Shown piece after piece: positions 57,744-64,000 of a DNA stretch of 64,000 bases (positions are counted from its first letter, which is position 1; the number at the start of each line of letters is the position of its first letter). The stretch covers positions 1,612,001 through 1,676,000 of the forward strand of contig JAIOJX010000001.1 in the NCBI GenBank assembly GCA_022376925.1. Direction: 5' to 3'. The translations under genes were made by a program, and so were the position numbers. The stretch comes from Tragulus kanchil. Its lineage: Eukaryota; Chordata; Mammalia; Artiodactyla; Tragulidae. The notes under the pieces were generated by a model that saw only the letters and a list, made by a program, of their open reading frames with translations, was not told the origin of the DNA and ran no database searches.

Positions 57744-58820
57744 TCCCCCAGCGCCTGGGCGCTCACTGTTGTGCTGGCCCATGGACACACGGGCACCCCC
57801 TCTGCCTGGCAGCTGCCTGCTCCATGCCAGCAGAAATCTTGGAGGGAGTCAGTGAAGTCCTCTGAGTGCTCCTCCCTCCTCCCCTGGGGGAGTCCCCACC
57901 TGCTTCCTCCGGGTCTGCCCGCAGGCTGCGCCTCAGCTGTCACTGTCCCCCTTGCTGTGTGGCTGCAGGTGGCCGGGGCCCGCCGCACTGTGTCTGCGGG
58001 TGTTGCTTTGTCTGTCTGTGGCCTTGGCTCGCCGTCTCTGTCTCCTGTTTGTCTGTCCAGCCTACCTGTCAGTCTAGCCTGACCTCCAAGCCCAGGAAGC
58101 CTCTTCTGACTCAGGTCCATCTCCTGTCCTTCACTCTTCCTTGCCTGGAGCACCCCCCATGGACAAGGATGCTGAAGAGGTGCCACTGGGCTTGCGCCTG
58201 GGCGGTCACTCACCTCCCCCCCCGGCCCCGCCCCGACTCAGCTTGCTCTTCCAGCGGCGTTTCTCCTCTGTGCTCATGCCGTTGTCTTATCCTTTGTACT
58301 CCTTTCCCCTCTCCTCTGCCTTTCCCCCCTGCTGGGTCTCTGTTTCTGGATTTCTCCACCTTGGTTACTGTGGTGGTCCAGCATCTGTGTCTTTGTCCCC
58401 CCGTTCCTGCCCTCCCTCCCCCTGGCCTTGCTTCTGTCTCTCCCCCCTCCTGCCTCTTTCTCACCCTGTCTGTCACCCTTCAGTTTTCCCCAGCCCGCTC
58501 CTCTGCAGACATGGCCTTGGCTCCATCTGTACACCGGCTTGAGGAGCACTCCCCCGGAGGTGCTGACGGGGGGTGGGGGTCTGCTGCGCTGACAACCTGA
58601 GCTGCTTGCTCTGGGGTCGCCTGAGTGATGGTGAGAGATCGGAGCCCTGCGGCCGCCATGGGAGGGCAGGAGGCAGAGCCCCTCCCAGCTGCCAGGGGCC
58701 TCTCAACCTTCTGGCTCCCGCCTGTCTCTGAGTGCCTGGGAAGGCGGTGAGCTGGGTGGCCAATACCGAGAGCCAATACCGAGGAGCCTGAGAGAGGGTC
58801 GGATGTGGCTAGAGGGGCTG
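57744..58820. repeat. Tandem duplication 9, copy a
   Basis: Direct repeat of about 58824-59887, period about 1083-1089 bp, in L1CAM intron 1. The right end shows a local stutter (ccaataccgag twice) and then a 15-base C-run. Confidence 0.95.
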
Positions 58821-58823
58821 GCT

Positions 58824-59887
58824 CCCCCCCCCCCCCCCAGCGCCTGGGCGCTCACTGTGTGCTGGCCCATGGACACACGGGCACCCCTCTGCCTGGCAGC
58901 TGCCTGCTCCATGCCAGCAGAAATCTTGGAGGAGTCAGTGAAGTCCTCTGAGTGCTCCTCCCTCCTCCCTGGGAGTCCCCACCTGCTTCCTCCGGGTCTG
59001 CCCGCAGGCTGCGCCTCAGCTGTCACTGTCCCCCTTGCTGTGTGGCTGCAGGTGGCCGGGGCCCGCCGCACTGTGTCTGCGGGTGTTGCTTTGTCTGTCT
59101 GTGGCCTTGGCTCGCCGTCTCTGTCTCCTGTTTGTCTGTCCAGCCTACCTGTCAGTCTAGCCTGACCTCCAAGCCCAGGAAGCCTCTTCTGACTCAGGTC
59201 CATCTCCTGTCCTTCACTCTTCCTTGCCTGGAGCACCCCCCATGGACAAGGATGCTGAAGAGGTGCCACTGGGCTTGCGCCTGGGCGGTCACTCACCTCC
59301 CCCCCCGGCCCCGCCCCGACTCAGCTTGCTCTTCCAGCGGCGTTTCTCCTCTGTGCTCATGCCGTTGTCTTATCCTTTGTACTCCTTTCCCCTCTCCTCT
59401 GCCTTTCCCCCCTGCTGGGTCTCTGTTTCTGGATTTCTCCACCTTGGTTACTGTGGTGGTCCAGCATCTGTGTCTTTGTCCCCCCGTTCCTGCCCTCCCT
59501 CCCCCTGGCCTTGCTTCTGTCTCTCCCCCCTCCTGCCTCTTTCTCACCCTGTCTGTCACCCTTCAGTTTTCCCCAGCCCGCTCCTCTGCAGACATGGCCT
59601 TGGCTCCATCTGTACACCGGCTTGAGGAGCACTCCCCCGGAGGTGCTGACGGGGGGTGGGGGTCTGCTGCGCTGACAACCTGAGCTGCTTGCTCTGGGGT
59701 CGCCTGAGTGATGGTGAGAGATCGGAGCCCTGCGGCCGCCATGGGAGGGCAGGAGGCAGAGCCCCTCCCAGCTGCCAGGGGCCTCTCAACCTTCTGGCTC
59801 CCGCCTGTCTCTGAGTGCCTGGGAAGGCGGTGAGCTGGGTGGCCAATACCGAGAGCCTGAGAGAGGTCGGATGTGAGACTAGAGGGT
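58824..59887. repeat. Tandem duplication 9, copy b
   Basis: Downstream copy of 57744-58820, with several single-base deletions near its left end next to the C-run. Confidence 0.95.
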
Positions 59888-61690
59888 GCTGGGCGAGTGG
59901 AGCCCGGGGCTTGGGGCTGTCACGTGCCCCCTGCATGTGCACTGGGGTACACGTGCCAGACTGCACTCTGGGGCCCAACAGCCATCTTCCTTCCAGCAAA
60001 GGGAATCCTCCAGCCTCACAGGCAAGAAGGGCAGCCTTGGAGAGTCTTGCTTGTTTCCCTCCCCTACGCCTGCTAAGACCAGAGCACTCAGAGCTCCCAG
60101 GGCTGCAGTTTGATCGCCTGCCCTCTGATCTGAGTCCCCTACTGCTTCTGCATGAAGCTCACCCTGCTTGCCTTGCAAAACAGGTCTGCTGTTGCGCCTC
60201 CTTTTGAGGACCCAGCTTGGCCCCTGCACATTGGGAAGGGGCCGCACCTTTGCTGCTTCTTACCCTCCTACTCGTTCTCTTGGCCATCAGCCCATCCACG
60301 TGGACCCACTCTGGTGTCTCCTCCCTCCCACTCCGGCTTTTGGTCTGGGAGTCTGAGAGCGCTAAGCTGAGGGCTGTGCGCCACTGCCGGGTGCCCGGGC
60401 AGTCTACTGAATTCACCACTCTTCTTGGGTCACCTTACACAAAAGCACTATGTGGCTTTTGGTGGCTTCCTGCCAGAGTCTGGATGTCTTGGCATGGCAT
60501 TCCAGGCCTCTGCACAAAACACTTCAGGATTCTGGATGAAGTTTGGTCCCCGTTTTGATCAGGGAGGATGCTGGGATGGACCTGGTGAGCACATCCACAC
60601 TCGGGCGCCAGCCTCCAAGCTCTCCGTCGCCCAGCAAGCTGCTCTGCCCTTCCGGCACTTCCATACTGTCTCTTGCTCACACCTCTTCTTGTTTGGGGTG
60701 AACACTATCTTCTTGAGAGGGTCTTGTCTTCTAGTCTTTGGCAGAGACGCTCCCTCCACTGGGCCCTCAGTCACTGCGGCGTCCTGCATGCGGGTGGCAT
60801 GTGGATATCGCCAGCACACTTGGGCCTGGGGTGGGCCCATGTATCATGTGAGCCCTGAAGACTCTGAAAAAATTCCAGAAGGTGGGTCTGCCAGAGACTC
60901 TAGGTGTAAGAAATTCTGTTCAGGAGCTTTCCTTGAGCCCTGTGCTGACCCTGGCTTGGAGCTTCTGAAACACAGGAGGCCACAGTTGCCTCTGTTGCCC
61001 CCACCCCAGAGTCTGAGGGACAGCAGAGAGGTGCTTTCCTCCTTGCCTGCCTCCTGCGACTTCTTGTAGGCAGGTTCCTTTCCCATCTTTGTATTTTTCG
61101 TCAACCTGTTCCATGGAATGCAGCCTCTTGGGGCCCCTTCCCTTCCTTCCCTGTTCCTGCTGCCCGGGTCCCCCTGCCCAACAGCTTCTGCAGCCTGAGC
61201 AGCACCCAGGGTTCAACTGGTTCTGAAGCCGCAGCAGTGAGGCTGTGACAAAAGTTCTTCTCCATACGTGTGTGCATGCGTGTTTGTGTGTGCACAGAGA
61301 CAGCAGACAGGATTCACCCCCATGGATGCACATGCACAAGTACGCACACACCCTTCTGCGCACACCCACTCACAAGGGCATGCCCAGTTCAGACACAGAG
61401 ATAGTGGCACGCGTATTGGGCACCACGGAGGCCCACATCCACACTCATGCCCGCAAGCACCTGCTTCCTGGGCTGTTGAGTCACACCCGGGGATGACAGG
61501 CACAGGGCAGCCTGTGGCATGCCCGAGGGAGCGGATCAGGGCAACAGGTTGGTGATGCTGGAGAGGCAGCTGGTGGAGGAAGCTCAGACAGTCAGAAGGG
61601 AATGAAAGGCAAACAAGGGCCAGCCTCTGCTTCCAGGTTTCCTTCTCCAAGATGTGGGGGAGGGAGGGGCGGAGGAGCCAGACAGCCGGG

Positions 61691-61748
61691 GGCGGGGCTG
61701 GGGCGGGGCCAGGAGCCCAGGCTCGCCCAGATGTTAGTCGCTAACATC
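61691..61748 (+). promoter_or_regulatory. L1CAM: GC boxes and perfect inverted repeat before L1CAM exon 2
   Basis: Two GC boxes (ggggcggggctggggcggggcc at 61689-61710) are followed at 61730-61748 by GATGTTAGTCGCTAACATC, two perfect 8-bp arms around TCG. The palindrome lies 52 bp before the exon. A second promoter or a protein-binding site is possible; the function is inferred only. Confidence 0.35.
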
Positions 61749-61800
61749 CGTCCATTCTCTCTCCTCCCTTACCTTTCCCTTCCCTCCTCCCCTCTCGCAG

Positions 61801-61991
61801 TGCCCCCACCCTCGGCTCCCTCCCTAAGCCGCCCACCAGCCCCCATCCCTCCGGCTGGAGCTTGAGCCGAGCCCGGCCGGCTTTGCCGCGCCGAGCCGCC
61901 GGCGCCGCCGGGAAGATGGCCGTGGCGCTGCGGTACTTGTGGCCTCTCCTCCTGTGCAGCCCTTGCCTGCTCATCCAGATCCCCGAGGAAT
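61801..61991 (+). CDS. L1CAM: L1CAM exon 2 (start codon, signal peptide)
   Basis: First coding exon of neural cell adhesion molecule L1, a type I membrane protein with six Ig and five fibronectin III domains that guides axon growth (family knowledge). The acceptor is cctctcgcag at 61791-61800 after a long pyrimidine tract, the 5' UTR is 61801-61915, and ATG is at 61916. The 25 residues [20 protein letters not shown] plus QIPEE match the human L1CAM signal peptide except at two positions. The exon ends with one base of the next codon (GAGGAAT|gtgagt at 61991/61992), as needed for the following exon (Tyr-Glu-Gly in the neuronal form). All later exons lie beyond the window. Confidence 0.95.
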
Positions 61992-62175
61992 GTGAGTAAC
62001 CGCAGGGAACACTGGTGCTTCCCTTCACTGCCGCGCTGGGCTTCTCTTTATCTTCAGCCTCCTCGCCTTCTCTGGGTTCCAAACCCTGGCCCTTCCTTTC
62101 CCGGGGTTGGAGGAGGCAAGAGGTATCCAGGACTTGGATACCTCTGGAAAGGACAAGGTGGAAGGCTCGGGGTGT

Positions 62176-62196
62176 CTCAGTACCACGGACAAGGAC
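62176..62196 (+). promoter_or_regulatory. L1CAM: Second, degenerate RE1-like element
   Basis: ctcagtaccacggacaagga repeats the central part of RE1 (taccacggaca) with about four mismatches in 18 positions, in the same orientation and 38 bp upstream of the strong RE1. It could be a weak cooperating site or a decayed duplicate. Confidence 0.45.
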
Positions 62197-62213
62197 CGGA
62201 GGGCCGGTGATGT

Positions 62214-62234
62214 TTCAGCACCACGGACAGCAGG
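62214..62234 (+). promoter_or_regulatory. L1CAM: RE1/NRSE silencer element (REST binding site)
   Basis: TTCAGCACCACGGACAGC at 62214-62231 is identical to the first 18 positions of the canonical 21-bp RE1; only the last bases differ (agg). It lies 222 bp after the donor of the signal-peptide exon. An NRSE that restricts L1 expression to neurons is known in the L1 gene of other mammals, so REST/NRSF repression in non-neural cells is the expected role. Confidence 0.9.
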
Positions 62235-64000
62235 CCTGCCGCTTCGACCTGCCTCCTCCAGCCTCAGAGCTTTCCTTTGGCCCGCCCCACCCTTACGCCA
62301 AGGATGGGGCCGGCAGGAGAAAGGAGGTGTCTCCAGTCCTCAGCTAGCTAGATCAAGTCCCACTCTGGCTTCTGCCTTGGGTGAGCCTATCTTGCGCCCT
62401 TGGTAGCCCTGTCTGTGAACTGAGACGGGAGAAGGCCCCTTGCAGAGGTCCAGCAGCCTTCTGGGTCCTTACAATTTGCTGTGTGCTTACTTGGGGGGGT
62501 TGGGCTGGGACTGCTGGAGTATTACCTTTTCAGGGGCTCACGGGTAAGTGTGTGGGAGTGTGGGTAGAGGCTTGTGACTGAACAGGAGGACTTGTGTTTG
62601 CTGATGAGTTTCACAGACTGGCTATTTGTCTGGATGTGTGGTGTGGTTGACGAGTATGGATACTCCCGAGTGTGATTCTGATGTCCTATCTGTTTTGAAT
62701 CACTGTAACTGCTACTTATTGGTCACATTTGCAAAGGTCTGTAGGCTTTTGACTGTTAACATTGGGTTGTAGTCGTGGGCCATGCATGCAGGTGAGGGCC
62801 TGTCTGAGTGTGGCAGGAGACATAATCGCCCTGCTGTAAGCGGCTTTGGCGTGAGGAGAGCTCACAGAGTAGCCTCTGGATCTTGAACCTGCTCCTCAGT
62901 AGCTCCACTCCATTCCCCCTCACTCTTCCATCTTTGTCGCTGAGCCTGGACCTATTGGAGGCCAGCATCGCTGAGAAACGAGCTGACGGAGACTGTCCAA
63001 GCCAGGAATGGGGCAGGGACTGAGAGGGTGAGCAGGACGGGCACGAGGCAGTGGGTTGGGAGGAGCTGGAGAGGGGCAGACGGAAGAGAGGCCGAGATGT
63101 CTTCCTCGATGCACGCACAGAGGTCCATGCAGTCGTGCCCAGACCACTTCCCCTGCTGCACATGCACGCGGCCAGACGTGCCAGGCACAGACACACAGAC
63201 ACACAGTCCTCTGTGCCAAGAGGACACACAGGAGGCACACGTGCACGAACGAGAGGTTTAGATACAAATGCAGAAGTGGGTGTGCAATGCAGAGTTGTGC
63301 GCTAAATGTAAGACACATGGGCAGATGCTCAGCACGTCGCTGCAGCATCGCGTGGGCCATCCCCACATGCAGCCAGACCCACACTTCTGCACATTCCCCA
63401 CGTCCTCCTCCTCCTGCCCTTCGTCTCCTCTCAGTAGCTTTCAGGCCTTGCCCTGCTATGCCTGTTGGCGAAGGGACAAGGTGGAGGGAAGAGAAGTAGG
63501 ACAAAGACCATGACAAGCCTAAGGGCGCCCTGGGCACTGGCCGGCACTGGTTACTGACCCTGATACAAGATAGCAAGCAGCCGGGTGCCGGGCCTCCAGC
63601 TCTCTCCCTCTCCCGCCACTCCGGCCCCCTTTGTCTCCCCTCCCACTTTCCTCATCCTGTCGTGCCTTTCGCTGGCCTGGCTCTTGGGCTGCCTTCAGTG
63701 GCCCCTCCCCAGCACAGACCTCTCTCTGCAGTGTCCCCAGGGAGCCCCTCTTTTCTCCCGGGGGCCGTGGCACTGAGGTCTTCTGCAGAAACAAAGCTTT
63801 CCGAGGCAGCCCACTGCTCCTCACCCTTTCCTCCCATCTCTTCCCTCCTCACAGCCACCCCGGCCAGTGCTGTGCTGAGTCCAGCGGCACTGGGGGCAGT
63901 AGCTCTGGCCTCATCTCCAGGGAGCTTGGTGGCAGGCCGAGACGAAGGAACGGGAGAAGATGAGGGCTGGCGCCAGCCCTGCAGGCAGGGGAAGCTCAGA

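Larger units (their letters stand above)
50848..61800 (+). other. L1CAM: L1CAM intron 1
   Basis: A long GC-rich intron, strikingly poor in SINEs and LINEs compared with 25-48 kb. It contains tandem duplications 8 and 9 and a CT-rich stretch near 58200-58500 and its copy. No coding exon was recognised; long open frames on both strands are GC-driven. Confidence 0.6.
61992..64000 (+). other. L1CAM: L1CAM intron 2 (partial)
   Basis: Intron after the signal-peptide exon, running to the window edge. It carries the RE1 elements near 62176-62234. I did not find the short neuronal exon encoding YEGHH, which must be further downstream. Confidence 0.8.

Noticed and set aside
2691..59887. Repeated blocks as a CRISPR-like or satellite array
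   Set aside because: Each unit is present only twice, about 1.1 kb long, with unrelated sequence from locus to locus.

Overview
The window is from a mammalian nuclear genome, almost certainly a pecoran ruminant (cattle, sheep, goat or deer kind). It contains BovB LINE fragments, Bov-tA and Bov-A type SINEs and many tRNA-derived CHR-type SINEs, a combination expected only in ruminants. The gene order is the conserved Xq28 block ARHGAP4 - AVPR2 - L1CAM, read in the reverse of the usual human orientation, so this is X-chromosome sequence. I cannot name the species.

Layout. 1-3037: intron sequence upstream of ARHGAP4 exon 2; coding exon 1 lies outside the window. 3038-18000: ARHGAP4 (+), a Rho GTPase-activating protein with F-BAR, RhoGAP and SH3 domains. 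I could place 21 coding exons with splice sites. One copy of each gives 923 codons from Met24, matching the roughly 946-residue human protein once exon 1 is added. 18521-22210: AVPR2 (-), the vasopressin V2 receptor, three coding exons, 370 residues, tail-to-tail with ARHGAP4. 22875-25280: intergenic sequence without a gene. 25281-48340: a repeat-dense stretch with BovB, L1, CHR and Bov-tA SINEs, LTR remnants, a retroposed cDNA that I cannot identify and a U6 snRNA retrocopy. 48340-50240: gene-free unique sequence. 50240-51270: a CpG island with the probable non-coding first exon of L1CAM (+). 51-61.8 kb: L1CAM intron 1. 61801-61991: first coding exon of L1CAM (signal peptide). The window ends in the following intron, which carries an almost perfect RE1/NRSE silencer.

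The dominant anomaly is structural. Nine tandem direct duplications with periods of 1061, 1156, 1090, 1068, 1110, 1116, 1107, 1082 and about 1083 bp are spread over the window. They ignore gene structure, and most have scrambled or homopolymer-rich junctions. They duplicate ARHGAP4 exons 2-3 and 11-13, AVPR2 exon 1, most of AVPR2 exon 2 and part of exon 3, intron 7 of ARHGAP4, intergenic repeats and L1CAM intron 1. Such uniform length at unrelated loci is most simply explained by uncollapsed contig-end overlaps, an assembly artefact, not by biology. With one copy of each unit the locus would be about 10 kb shorter and both complete genes would be intact.

I found no clearly new biological system. 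The biologically interesting points are the tandem RE1 pair in L1CAM, a GC-AG intron in ARHGAP4, changes at key residues of the V2 receptor, repeated retroposon insertion at identical target sites, and a GC-rich CHR SINE subfamily.
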